A DNA stretch of 64,000 nucleotides from Novipirellula herctigrandis (lineage in GTDB: Bacteria > Planctomycetota > Planctomycetia > Pirellulales > Pirellulaceae). The stretch spans positions 3,460,794-3,524,793 of the forward strand of contig SJPJ01000001.1 in assembly GCA_007859835.1 (NCBI GenBank), given 5' to 3'. The notes beneath the pieces were generated by a model. That model was not told the origin of the DNA, made no database searches, and saw only the letters and a list, made by a program, of their open reading frames with translations. The first letter of the stretch is position 1. The number at the start of each line of letters is the position of its first letter. The translations under genes and the position numbers were made by a program. Below, in pieces: positions 9,107 through 18,602 of this stretch.

Positions 9107-9775
9107 TCAGGCGATCGCTGGTAGCAGGTTCTGCTTCGTTGGCATGAAGAAGTGTTGGATCAAGACTTCTCCGGCGGCAACTTCTCTCGTGTGCCGAGTC
9201 TCTCGCATATTGGCATGCTTCGGCTCAAAACGAGACGGTTGGATTTCCTTCTCGATGAGTCGAAGCATCGTTCGTTTAGCCTCGATGTTTTTGAGGATTC
9301 CCTTGATTGCTCCTTCGACATCACCGTCCAGGACGAATGCCAACATCCCGCCGTGTTCTACGGAGTGGGAATACTGACCAGTCACAAATCGCATCATTCC
9401 TTCTTTGACATACTCCGAAAAGTAGCGACGTGTGGAGCCATCAGCTTGCCGAGCATTGATGCGTTTGCACTCCAACGCGAAATAGATGGATTCATCTGGA
9501 ACCAGAGGAATGAAAACGATGTCGATCCGTCCTTGGTCAGAATTGTCGTCGGCGGAATCGAGTTCGACGATCTGGGGCCTAACCTGGAGCGGAAGACTTG
9601 CAAGTTCTTTTGCAGCCCGCAGTCGTCGACACAATTCATCGGATACCGGGTCTTCACGAGTGTCCGGCGCGATACTGGGCATCGCTTCCCAAGCGGACAG
9701 TATCAGTTCGACGATGTCGGGGACGAGTGAGTCGAGTAGATCATTCCACTGCTGTGTGTTGCCCAGGATTGTCAT
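9107..9775 (-). CDS. PD-(D/E)XK nuclease-like protein (putative restriction subunit)
   Basis: A 222-residue protein not assigned to a named family. The segment GRIDIVFIPLVPDES-IYFALECKRIN fits the PD-(D/E)XK nuclease core: Asp at ~85, then Glu102-Cys-Lys104 on the next strand. The N-terminus is helical (WNDLLDSLVPDIVELILSAW). It starts inside the end of the methylase gene (ATGA overlap), so the two proteins are probably made together in fixed ratio. Inference: a separate cleavage subunit for the upstream methylase, giving a split restriction-modification-like system. Alternatives are a modification-dependent nuclease or another DNA-processing partner. No signal peptide; cytoplasmic. Confidence 0.65.
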   Translation of the reverse strand: MTILGNTQQWNDLLDSLVPDIVELILSAWEAMPSIAPDTREDPVSDELCRRLRAAKELASLPLQVRPQIVELDSADDNSDQGRIDIVFIPLVPDESIYFALECKRINARQADGSTRRYFSEYVKEGMMRFVTGQYSHSVEHGGMLAFVLDGDVEGAIKGILKNIEAKRTMLRLIEKEIQPSRFEPKHANMRETRHTREVAAGEVLIQHFFMPTKQNLLPAIA

Positions 9776-12700
9776 GCAGGCTGTTCCGCCGATTGCATCA
9801 ACAAAGAGCCCGCAATTTCGTCCGCGTCGTTCATTGCCGAGGTCAGTGTCCAGTTCCGCTGTTCAAGCGGTTTTACTATATAGAGCTTGTTCCCATCGAA
9901 TACTTTGATACCACGGACTAGTTCGATTGCGCCGTGTTGCTTCGTTGCGATTTGACGGAGACGATCAAGCGTTTCGACGATGCTGGTGCTTTCACTCGGC
10001 ATAGGTGTCGTAATCTGTGAACGATCAACTTTCTCCAGAACTGCCAGCCCTATGCCGGAATCCGCTGAAATAAGAACCTGCCCACGCACACCGCTATCGC
10101 CACGGGCCGACCAGTCATTCAATAAGTCGCAGACGCGAGCGAGGTAAGCTTCACGCTGTTGCGGTGATGAAGTCTTGACGGTCGGAACGTTTAGACGCGA
10201 GCGTGTCGGTCGAGTGCTGGGGATAGAGATGCTGATCGTTTCATTGATGAGATCGCGTTCCGTATCAGCGATATCGAAGTAATCGAAGACAAGTTCGTCG
10301 AATCGAACCATCGCCTCTTTCACCAACTGTTTTTTCGATCCAGGAAACGATAGCAATTTAGCCTGGAATTGTGCGAAAACGTCGCATACTGATTCGATGA
10401 TAGAGTTCGCACTTTGCGGGCCGAAGTGCGTCTCAGGAAATGGAAACGGAAGTTTGAGGAGTTCTTCGTCATAAATTCTTGCGCGACTGACACCCCAACT
10501 CGCCGATCCGTGGAAAAGGAAATATCGTGCAAGCTTGGACTTCAAATACACCGTCAAGAACTTGAGCAAATCGGCGTCCTGTTTAGGTCCTTGGATTCCC
10601 TTAACAGAGTGTCGAAAAGATGCCGAGAAATCAAGAAAAACTACTTTTGAAAATCCAGCAGTAAATAGCGTGTGAGGAGCATTAAATACCTGTGTGCTAA
10701 CGCCCGATCGCTGGCGTACCGTTACAGATTTACTGCCGAGATTGTCACAGTCCGCAACTGTCATAAATAAGTTAAATTGATCGTTGGTTGCCTCAACAAA
10801 GACCGTTGAGTCCAATTCAACTTGCTTCGATTCCGCCGGATCGTCGCCAGGGCCCAATGGCTGAAACCCTTCGCCGATAATCCATCGTTTGTCCGATTTT
10901 TCGCGCACTTGTCGTACGTTGTCACGTAGCCTTGGCAGGTCAGAAAGTCGATCCAGCAGTCGGCGATCCCGTGGAGTCGCCCAGAAGTGCCGCTTCCAAA
11001 CTTGTGGTGCATCAAGACTTGCAAGATCCTCCACGACTTGGCTTTGATGCAGGGTTATGCAATCTTGTTCAGCAATGCGAATCACTTCCGCTTTTGTGAC
11101 GGACCAATCCGACTTCGGAGACCAATAGTTAATCCGATGGGCCTTCAAATTCGGCTCTGCAGGGTTGTATCGGACCACGATCGCCGGAAAGCCAGCAGCC
11201 TCAAAAAGGAAACGTTGGTAATCAGCTAAATTCAGAACGCACTGAAGCGAATGACTTTCGATCCAATCGCGTTGGAACTGGATCGCTTTCCCGCTGTTGT
11301 TAAACAACACACCTGCCGGAAGAACGACGCAAACGACGCCGCCGTTTTCCGTATGCCTTGCCGCTTTACGGATAAACGCCGAAGCGATTTGGTTGTTGGG
11401 AAGGCGAACATCATTTCTGCTGCACCACTGTCCGGCCAATGTTTCAGGGCCGGCGATATCTCCCCAAGGCGGATTGCCGATTACCAATGACGCATTGGTT
11501 GGGATCGACGACGATTCCTTGAAAAAGTCGATGCAGGTGATGTTTCGCTGCGTGTCGGAATCGGTGACCAGTTTGGGTAACGCTCTGCCCTTTTCCTGCA
11601 ACTGCTGAATGTCACGTGGGGAGAGTTGATCCAAATAGGCGAGATACAAACTGAATGCCGCGATTCGGCAGGCCGTTGGATTGACATCGACGCCGAAAAG
11701 GCTTTCCTGGATCAGCGACATCAGCTCGCGAGCGATCGTGTTGTTCCGCGCTCGAGGGTTCACCTCACGCCATTGCTGGGCCAACCGATTGAACAGGCCC
11801 ACCAAAAAAATTCCCGAACCGCAGGCAGGGTCGAAGAATGTTTTGCCGATCAAGTTTGGCATTTTTTCTAGAGCGACATCCAACACGACTTCGGCAAGGA
11901 ATCGCGGCGTGTAGAACGCTCCTTTCTGCTTGTCGCTTTCTGTTAGGAAACGTTCGTAGATTGCACTGACGGTTTCAATTGGGATGCGACCGAAGTCGTA
12001 AGGCCAAAACGATTGCTGTCCCGTTTTGACGGACGTTCCATGAAAAAAAGCAGATAGGACTTCGATGTGCTTATTGACGATGTACCGTGACTCAACGGTC
12101 AGGTTGTCGGCGAACAAGTCGCCGTTGAAGTCAACCGCCAGTCGCTCGAATAACTTGTACAGAGCCGCCTTGGCTTGCCCGGTTGGATGAATGCCAAGAA
12201 CATCGCGCAGATGCTCGCAATCTGGCACGTCAATCGACGCTAAGTAGTCGCCGCCGATCACGCCTCTATCGAAGAGATAGGCCGTGAAGACGAGCCGACA
12301 GAGCAGGCTGTCGAGCACTTGATCGGGAATGTCGCGCTGGCTCAAGTCGTTGAGCTGCTGACGGGTATCGTTGAGGTTCGATAGAAGGGCGCGGTCAACG
12401 CGTTGATCGGGATTGAATGACTTTCGATTTTGGTGAAAGTAGTGCCCCGATTCGATCGACAGTAGCAGTGCAGGCAAATCATCGGAGACCCGGTCAAGCG
12501 TCTCCACCAAACCCGCACGATTCTCGCTGGTGTCCGGTCGTGTTAGCCCAGAATAAACATGCACGGAGTCATTGGTGATAACGACCAACACAGGCGCACC
12601 GCCGTGATGCCAAAAGTCGCGGTACAGCTTGGCCTCCGTTTCCGCATCGCTGATGTTCAAACAGCGGAAATAGACCAATGGAGAATTACCTGTGCAGAGA

Positions 12701-12855
12701 ATCCCATCCAGATCTAGATCATCAAATCCACGGTGCAACAGATGAGCCTGCGGAACGTCACCAGCGAGTGACGATTCATCCACGAAGAACTCAGGTGCGT
12801 CGCGATGTTGGAGACCGAATTGATCGATCCACGTTGACGTGTTAGACGAACTCAT
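9772..12855 (-). CDS. N6-adenine DNA methyltransferase (type IIG/Eco57I-like)
   Basis: A 1027-residue DNA methylase. The sequence FYTPRFLAEVVLD (~314) precedes S-adenosylmethionine motif I DPACGSGIFL (~342-351); motif IV NPPWGD (~461) marks transfer to the N6 amino group of adenine. The C-terminal third, with FPFPETHFGP and a coiled region, is probably the target-recognition part. The N-terminal ~110 residues (for example APVLVVITNDSVHVYSGL) recall the restriction half of type IIG enzymes, but I see no intact D-ExK site. This fits with the nuclease being supplied by the overlapping downstream gene. Its start overlaps the HTH gene stop by 4 bp. Probably part of a phage-defence module. Confidence 0.85.
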   Translation of the reverse strand: MSSSNTSTWIDQFGLQHRDAPEFFVDESSLAGDVPQAHLLHRGFDDLDLDGILCTGNSPLVYFRCLNISDAETEAKLYRDFWHHGGAPVLVVITNDSVHVYSGLTRPDTSENRAGLVETLDRVSDDLPALLLSIESGHYFHQNRKSFNPDQRVDRALLSNLNDTRQQLNDLSQRDIPDQVLDSLLCRLVFTAYLFDRGVIGGDYLASIDVPDCEHLRDVLGIHPTGQAKAALYKLFERLAVDFNGDLFADNLTVESRYIVNKHIEVLSAFFHGTSVKTGQQSFWPYDFGRIPIETVSAIYERFLTESDKQKGAFYTPRFLAEVVLDVALEKMPNLIGKTFFDPACGSGIFLVGLFNRLAQQWREVNPRARNNTIARELMSLIQESLFGVDVNPTACRIAAFSLYLAYLDQLSPRDIQQLQEKGRALPKLVTDSDTQRNITCIDFFKESSSIPTNASLVIGNPPWGDIAGPETLAGQWCSRNDVRLPNNQIASAFIRKAARHTENGGVVCVVLPAGVLFNNSGKAIQFQRDWIESHSLQCVLNLADYQRFLFEAAGFPAIVVRYNPAEPNLKAHRINYWSPKSDWSVTKAEVIRIAEQDCITLHQSQVVEDLASLDAPQVWKRHFWATPRDRRLLDRLSDLPRLRDNVRQVREKSDKRWIIGEGFQPLGPGDDPAESKQVELDSTVFVEATNDQFNLFMTVADCDNLGSKSVTVRQRSGVSTQVFNAPHTLFTAGFSKVVFLDFSASFRHSVKGIQGPKQDADLLKFLTVYLKSKLARYFLFHGSASWGVSRARIYDEELLKLPFPFPETHFGPQSANSIIESVCDVFAQFQAKLLSFPGSKKQLVKEAMVRFDELVFDYFDIADTERDLINETISISIPSTRPTRSRLNVPTVKTSSPQQREAYLARVCDLLNDWSARGDSGVRGQVLISADSGIGLAVLEKVDRSQITTPMPSESTSIVETLDRLRQIATKQHGAIELVRGIKVFDGNKLYIVKPLEQRNWTLTSAMNDADEIAGSLLMQSAEQPA

Positions 12856-13109
12856 GAGTTGGGTCCCTCTCCCGCGTCCGTCTCGCGAACAAGCATCGAT
12901 TCGATGACGCGATATGCCCAGCGTTGATCGACTCGAACGGCTTTGATTTCGTAGCCGTTAGAACGCAGAAACTCGATATCGCGATTGATCGTCGGCTCAG
13001 AAACGCCCAGTCGCTCGGCGAGGACGCGTGTTGAGAGGTCTTCCTTACGGATCAAATCTAAAATGGAAGCGAGACGATCGGAAATCTCTGTCGTTCGTTG
13101 ATATCGCAT
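12852..13109 (-). CDS. small HTH transcription regulator of the methylase operon
   Basis: An 85-residue protein, mostly a winged helix-turn-helix: VLAERLGVSEPTINRDIEFLRSNGYEIKAVR is a DeoR/HTH_11-type reader. It resembles the N-terminal DNA-binding part of WYL-type regulators, without the WYL sensor domain. The open frame continues upstream to 13520, but the ATG at 13109 has GGGAGGG about 8 nt before it and starts a sensible protein, so it is preferred. Its stop overlaps the methylase ATG. As the first gene of the three-gene operon it probably acts as a controller protein that delays or limits nuclease expression. This role is inferred from position. Confidence 0.65.
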   Translation of the reverse strand: MRYQRTTEISDRLASILDLIRKEDLSTRVLAERLGVSEPTINRDIEFLRSNGYEIKAVRVDQRWAYRVIESMLVRETDAGEGPNS

Positions 13110-13495
13110 TCCATGGCCCTCCCAAACCCTGCTGTGGATAGCCAAGTCTATCATTTCGTGATTGACTTGGCAATCCGCATAAACCTCGCGGAAGGGCAAA
13201 AGGGGGCGGGGGTCAGTTGAGAAACGACCCCGTCCTGATTTCTTTTTTGGTTCGCCGCTACGCAACCTACGATGGGTTCTACAAATCAGAAGATCCATCG
13301 CTTGGTTTGTCCGATCGAAGTGATCGAGGTCGATAGTCAGGGTCACAGCTTTTGGCCCGGCTACTTCCATTGTCAGGAAATGGTCGATTTCCTCATTGAC
13401 AAAACGCGCAGTCAATGAGCTTTGGGATCTAATATAAATCGAAAGAAGATCGGCAGAATCGCCGATGGCTCGCGATCTGAAGTTAGGAGACCACA
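13110..13495. other. divergent promoter region between HTH gene and sulfatase
   Basis: 386 bp between two divergent genes. The minus-strand frame is open through most of it and would lengthen the HTH protein, but that extension has no recognisable domain. The right end holds the 14-bp dyad shared with the sigma/DUF1080 region and, at about 13484-13488, the AGGAG ribosome-binding site of the sulfatase. Confidence 0.4.
13451..13464. promoter_or_regulatory. inverted repeat upstream of sulfatase (second copy)
   Basis: CGGC-AGAATC-GCCG, identical to 7937-7950, located 32 bp before the sulfatase ATG. Both copies lie in divergent promoter gaps next to glycan-related genes. Possible operator, weak evidence. 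Confidence 0.25.
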
Positions 13496-14932
13496 ATGAA
13501 ACTTGTTGAAACGAGACCAATGATTGCGTTACTGCTGACCGCGGTCACGGCTGTTCTTGCCTCTGCTGGCCAGCAACCCAACGTCATCATCCTGTTTGCG
13601 GATGACCTCGGTTATGGGGAGCTCAGTTGCCAGGGGAATCCGGAGATTCCTACGCCGCATATCGATTCGATCGCGGCGAATGGCGTCCGCTTCACCGACG
13701 GCTATGTTGCTGGCCCAAACTGCAGTCCCTCACGGGCGGGACTGCTGACCGGACGAACGCCGACTCGTTTCGGGTACGAATTCAACCCAATCGGAGCGGT
13801 CAATGAGCATCCGGGAATCGGACTGCCAGCCGCCGAAGTCACGATTGCCGAAACCCTACAAAACGCCGGATACACGACCGGGCTGATCGGTAAATGGCAT
13901 CAGGGTGGAACCGCGGACTTCCATCCCTTTCGCCACGGATTCGACGAGTTCTTTGGGTTCATGCACGAAGGCCATTACTTCGTGCCGCCTCCCTATGACG
14001 GTGTCACGACAATGCTGCGCCGCAAGACTCTGCCAGGCGGACTCTCGGGCCGCTGGCTCGGGAACAAGGAATTGATCTATACCGATCATATGGGCGGTAA
14101 CGAACCGGACTACGATGCCGACAATCCAATCACTCGCGGCGGACAGCCCGTTGTCGAAACCGAATACCTGACCGATGCGCTCACGCGTGAAGCCGTCGAC
14201 TTCATCGATCGTCACGACGACAAGCCGTTCTTTCTTTACCTCGCCTATAACGCGGTCCACAGTCCACTGCAGGGTGCCGATGCCTACATGGAAAAGTTCT
14301 CGCACATCGAAGACATCCATCGGCGCATCTTTGCAGCCATGCTGGCGAATATGGACGACAGTGTCGGCGCGGTAATGACGCAGTTACGAAAGTCAGGTCT
14401 GGAAGAGAACACGATCGTATTCTTCCTCAGCGATAACGGCGGTCCGACTCGCGAACTCACCTCAAGCAATCTGCCGCTGCGAGGATCCAAGGGCCAAATG
14501 TATGAAGGCGGCCTGCGCGTGCCTTTCATGATGCAATGGAAAGGAACGATTCCTTCCGGCCAGATCTATGAAAAACCTGTCAGCTCATTCGACATTTACG
14601 CCACCGCGGCGGCCAGCAGTGAAGGTGTCACCGCACCGAAGCAGATCGAGGGTGTCGATTTGATTCCGTTCGTCACCGGAAAGAACTCCAGCACTCCGCA
14701 CAAAACCCTCTTTTGGCGCCAGGGCGGCAAGACAGCAATACGCCACGGCGATTGGAAGCTCGTTCGCATGGGAAAGAGGTTCGAACCAGGCAAAGCGAAG
14801 TGGGAACTCTATGACCTCTCGAAGGATATATCCGAAGAGATCAACCTCGCCAAATCACACCCTGAGCGTCTCGTAGAGTTGGTAAAGCTATGGGAACAGA
14901 TGAACGGCGAAATGGTTGAACCGTTATTTTGA
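13496..14932 (+). CDS. secreted sulfatase (arylsulfatase A-like, CSPSR)
   Basis: A 478-residue sulfatase with N-terminal signal (MIALLLTAVTAVLASAG), metal-binding NVIILFADDLGYGEL, and the formylglycine site NCSPSRAGLLTG with Cys at ~76. The motif is complete (C-S-P-S-R), and the GKWHQGG and DNGGP segments supply the other active-site residues. AGGAG 7 nt upstream supports the ATG. It is transcribed alone, away from the methylase operon. Likely role: desulfation of polysaccharides in the periplasm or outside the cell; substrate not predictable. Length is normal for the family. Confidence 0.92.
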   Translation: MKLVETRPMIALLLTAVTAVLASAGQQPNVIILFADDLGYGELSCQGNPEIPTPHIDSIAANGVRFTDGYVAGPNCSPSRAGLLTGRTPTRFGYEFNPIGAVNEHPGIGLPAAEVTIAETLQNAGYTTGLIGKWHQGGTADFHPFRHGFDEFFGFMHEGHYFVPPPYDGVTTMLRRKTLPGGLSGRWLGNKELIYTDHMGGNEPDYDADNPITRGGQPVVETEYLTDALTREAVDFIDRHDDKPFFLYLAYNAVHSPLQGADAYMEKFSHIEDIHRRIFAAMLANMDDSVGAVMTQLRKSGLEENTIVFFLSDNGGPTRELTSSNLPLRGSKGQMYEGGLRVPFMMQWKGTIPSGQIYEKPVSSFDIYATAAASSEGVTAPKQIEGVDLIPFVTGKNSSTPHKTLFWRQGGKTAIRHGDWKLVRMGKRFEPGKAKWELYDLSKDISEEINLAKSHPERLVELVKLWEQMNGEMVEPLF

Positions 14933-14999
14933 ATCGAAAGCCGCGAGCCACCGACTTTAAAAATGGAGCATTGCCAAAACACTCGCATTAAAACTACCT

Positions 15000-15113
15000 A
15001 TGAATCACGCAAAAAGTCTTCTACTTGCGACATCTTTCTTGCTCGCGGACTTTGCCATCGGTCACGCGGGTTCTCGTGTGGTCAAAAAGTCGAACGAGCA
15101 TTTCGGTCTGTGA
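15000..15113 (+). pseudogene. truncated secreted-protein start (37 codons)
   Basis: An ATG opens MNHAKSLLLATSFLLADF, which looks like a signal peptide, and ends at a TGA after 37 codons. The sequence then turns into the transposase relic on the other strand. It looks like the 5' end of a secreted-protein gene broken by insertion, but could also be a chance frame. Confidence 0.35.
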
Positions 15114-15189
15114 AATCGGAGGTTGGTTTGCCATAGAAGGTCGAATTCTTGATCGAGATCGAGCCCACATTCATCGGTGCCTTTAAAAA

Positions 15190-15966
15190 CCGGTTCAAAA
15201 CGGCCGCACCGCGCAACAGATGTCTTCGTTCTTCAGGAATAATCGAAAGCAGTTGGAGAATTTCGTGTCTCGGTCCAGGATCAAGTATTTCTTGCCACTG
15301 AGAAATCCATCTTCACAGTTCGTCAATCCACGGGCCATCTGTGGCATCCAAGCTTCGTTTGGATTCGTCGTGCAGCCTGCGAAATGAACACGACGGGTTC
15401 TCAACTCCATGACAAACAGAAGAGAGTAAGTTGTCAATCTGTGCTTGGTCCAGGCTTCCACGGTTGTGAAATCAATCGTCGCTGTCACGTTTCAATGGGC
15501 TTTCAGGAATGTCTTCTACGATCCGGTAGTTTTTCGTGTAGGAGCGGGCGCGATGACATGAGCCTTCAAGATGCTGCCTACAGTGGTGTCCGCAATTTTG
15601 TACCTGAGCTTGGAGAGTTCACCCTGAATCCCACATTAACCCCACATCGGATTCTCTTCGGCAAACCGAACAACGAGATCAACGATCACCTGACGGATGC
15701 GTGGTCGACCAGCCTTCTTCTCTCTGCGATCGGAGTAGTCCCATTTATTGGCAACGAGTTGTCGATGCCAACGGAGGATTGTATCCAGCGTGAAGAGGGT
15801 GCCAATCTCGCTCAGTGCCTTTCTGCCGAGAACTTAGCCCTTGACCGCCAAGCGACGATGCTGGTCATCGGTCAGAACGATTCGATTCTTTTCGAGTTTC
15901 TCTTTGAGGACTGCGTTCCCCGCGCATAGGTACTCAATGATCTTCCGCTGTTGCTCGTTCGCCCAT
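15190..15966 (-). pseudogene. integrase/transposase pseudogene (DDE type)
   Basis: Reading leftward in one frame there is an almost continuous planctomycete integrase-core transposase: an HTH-like start (EQQRKIIEYLCAGNAVLKEK), then TLDTILRWHRQLVANKW, GRPRIRQVIVDLVVRFAEEN, and the rve core ATIDFTTVEAWTKH ... LILDRDTKFS with the first two catalytic Asp residues. At least four in-frame stops interrupt it, and the C-terminal part with the catalytic Glu is missing. It is therefore dead. It lies directly against a truncated secreted-protein start, suggesting an old insertion. No terminal inverted repeats were found by eye. Confidence 0.8.
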
Positions 15967-16683
15967 CAAGCAAGAATGATCCGCATCAGCTGCCACGGTT
16001 GCAGCATGAACTTCGTCTGCGTCTCGGTAGTCTGGAAAATCCGAGACGACCATTGGTGTGTTAGCATAGAGCCGTGTGGGCCGATGAGAACAGTTGCACA
16101 AAGATTGCCGACGCCAAGCTGAAAGCTAGGTTGGCTGAGAAACATGGCTCACAAATGCTTGATTGTTCGATTTTCGCCGTGTCAAATGATCGGTTGAGTT
16201 TTTTGACTCAACAGGGGCGACGTACTATGAAATTGGCAGTGCAATGGCCCGTATTGTCGTTGTATTCCCCCATGACCAACGTGCCATTCTGACGATTTGC
16301 TCTCGAATCCAAAACATGGACGGGGTGGCGGACGTCACGATTTCCATGTCGCACTTGCTGGGCGGTGACGGCGTGATCTTGCGGATGATGAATCGGTGGC
16401 ACTGAAGCGAAGTGCCGGCATCATTTGCGATGCGATCGACTCGATAGGTCGCATCACGATCCTGGTGAACCGGAAACGTCGACCTTGCGGGTTCTCGCGG
16501 TGATGACGATTCGCGTCGTAGCGGTGATGCGGGTTGCTCCGTGATGCATCGCCTGGCTGAAACCTTCCTAGCGGGCGTGCCGATGACAATGATTATCGCG
16601 AACTGTTGTCGAAATCCGGTCCTGCCGTTTTTTGGGACGAGCGACTTTGAACCATCAAACCGGCGTCGTCAAAGGCCTCAAGC
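15967..16683. other. decayed DNA without an intact gene
   Basis: About 700 bp between the transposase relic and the TolC gene. Several short open frames exist on both strands, but none resembles a known protein or has a convincing start. It is probably remnant sequence of genes damaged together with the insertion. Confidence 0.45.
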
Positions 16684-18327
16684 ATGCATCCACGCAATCA
16701 AATTGCCCTCGCAGTACTGCTCGTGAGTTCTATCGGATGCGCAGGTAGCGATGCGCATCGTATGGCGAACACGTCTACGGTTAACAGTCCGTCCGCAACG
16801 ATACAGCAACAAAGCGATGATGGTTACTACTCTGAGCTTCCTTTGCCAGTGAGCCTAGTGGCCTTTGCTGACGAGGACGACGATTTCGCGGAAAATGAAT
16901 TAGAAGAGGTATCTTCGGATGTGAAAACCGTTGATGACGAAAAGGAGAAGGAGTCAGACTCTGAATTGGACTACGATCTGGAGTTGAATGACGCTGACTC
17001 AGCCGGTGAACAAGAACTGATGCCGGTATTGATCGATACAATCGAATTTGCTTCATCGGGCGGCGAGTCGCTTCAAGAAGCTTGGGCGATGGCGGTCACC
17101 GTCGATCAAAAGCTGCAGTCCAAAGCGAACGTGACCGGCGCGGCTGTCTACGCTCATGAAGCGGCGAAGTCGGCGAGAAACCCGTCGCTCCGGACATTCA
17201 ACTCTTACACGGCCCTTGATAGAACGCCTGGGATTGGTGTCAACATACCCGGACTCTCATCACTTGGATTCAGTTCACTGCCAATTGGCGAAAAGGATTT
17301 CTTCTCGTCCGCGACGCTCGCGTCGATTCCCCTGTACACGAGTGGTCGCATCAGCAGCACGATCAATTCGACTTGTGCCAATGTGCATGCGTCGCGATTC
17401 GATCAACGCTCCGAAATGCATGACCTCAAAATGGAAGTTGCTCAGGCGTACGTGAATGTGTTGAAGGCAGAAAAACTGGTTGAGGTTGTTCGGATCAGCG
17501 TCAATACGCTTGAAGAGCATCTTGTTGATGTCCAGGACTTGTTCGACGAGGGTGTGGTCGCCAACAGCGACGTGCTTGCCGTCAAGACACTCCTGTCAGA
17601 TGCTCGCGATAAGTATCTGCGAGCGACCAACGGGCTTGATCTCGCGAGTGCCGCCTATAATCGGTTCGTCGGACGACCGTTGGATGCACCGGTATCGCTT
17701 ACTGAGCTGATGAATTCGCAACCGGCGAGTTCGGAATTCGTGAGCCCAGGGCTCCCGATCGAGGCCGGTCCCGATGAACTGGTCGCGATTGCTTCTGCAC
17801 AGCGATCGGAACTGCAGGCAGTGGCCCACAAATCCAATGCGCTTCGTCATCAAGCGAAACGGGAACTCGCGGCCCTCGGTCCCCAAGTTGGTGCTGCTGG
17901 CGGATTTAGTTTTCTTGAGAACGAAAACCTAACTCATCAAGGATTTTGGTCAGCGTCTTTGTTGGCTGAATGGACCATTTTCGACGGTGGCGTTGCTCGT
18001 AACAAAGCAGCCTCGCTCAGACAGCAGGCGTCCGCACTTGCTCGATTGAAACGCGACCTGGAAAGCCGGATTGCTCTACAGGTTCGTCAAGCATGGCTCA
18101 ACTTGCAGAACGCGACGGATCGAATCAACGTCACCGAGAAATCGGTCGAGCAGGCGGAGGAGAACCTGAAAGTTGCTTTGGACCGATATCGAAAAGAAGT
18201 GGGCACGAACACCGAAGTCCTCGACGCTCAGACGCTGCTAGTTCAAAGTCGCAACAACTATTACGCGGCCAACTATGACGCAGCTCTGGCACGGGTGATG
18301 CTCGATCGAGCGACCGGGAGTCTTTGA
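16684..18327 (+). CDS. TolC-family outer-membrane efflux lipoprotein
   Basis: 547 residues with a lipoprotein-type signal (VLLVSSIGC, Cys ~19). Residues ~55-110 are strongly acidic (DEDDDFAENELEEV... DDEKEKESDSELDYD), an extension unusual for TolC proteins. Two repeated outer-membrane-efflux halves follow, with long alpha-helical stretches (KMEVAQAYVNVLKAEKLVEV; LESRIALQVRQAWLNLQN) and the family ends EVLDAQTLLVQSRNNYY. It forms the trimeric exit duct through the outer membrane. The adaptor, fused ATPase and two permease genes follow on the same strand, so it is the probable outer-membrane partner of that pump. Confidence 0.9.
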   Translation: MHPRNQIALAVLLVSSIGCAGSDAHRMANTSTVNSPSATIQQQSDDGYYSELPLPVSLVAFADEDDDFAENELEEVSSDVKTVDDEKEKESDSELDYDLELNDADSAGEQELMPVLIDTIEFASSGGESLQEAWAMAVTVDQKLQSKANVTGAAVYAHEAAKSARNPSLRTFNSYTALDRTPGIGVNIPGLSSLGFSSLPIGEKDFFSSATLASIPLYTSGRISSTINSTCANVHASRFDQRSEMHDLKMEVAQAYVNVLKAEKLVEVVRISVNTLEEHLVDVQDLFDEGVVANSDVLAVKTLLSDARDKYLRATNGLDLASAAYNRFVGRPLDAPVSLTELMNSQPASSEFVSPGLPIEAGPDELVAIASAQRSELQAVAHKSNALRHQAKRELAALGPQVGAAGGFSFLENENLTHQGFWSASLLAEWTIFDGGVARNKAASLRQQASALARLKRDLESRIALQVRQAWLNLQNATDRINVTEKSVEQAEENLKVALDRYRKEVGTNTEVLDAQTLLVQSRNNYYAANYDAALARVMLDRATGSL

Positions 18328-18602
18328 CCCTATCGGAGTCCTTGAGGTTTCCCGTTGATCGCACCCTGTTTCGGTTGCGCGAATACGCGCAGTGCTCGCA
18401 TGTGGGCAGTCTCACCAAGCCGACCGGCCGGTAAAGAGCGATAACAACCGTGAACTCGCCTTTCTTCAGCGCGTTCTTCCAGCGGCACACCTTGTGCGTC
18501 ACGACGTCAAATGTTCGTCGTACCTCGAAAAGATTGCGGGAAGTCAAACGTGTGACTTCGTAAAAAGGCCGGCGACGGATTCCGAAATCAGGAAACGTCG
18601 AA

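Noticed and set aside
13110-13520. N-terminal extension of the HTH protein to 222 residues
   Set aside because: No recognisable domain, and a well-placed GGGAGGG before ATG 13109 explains the start; the extension would also run over the sulfatase promoter and ribosome-binding site.
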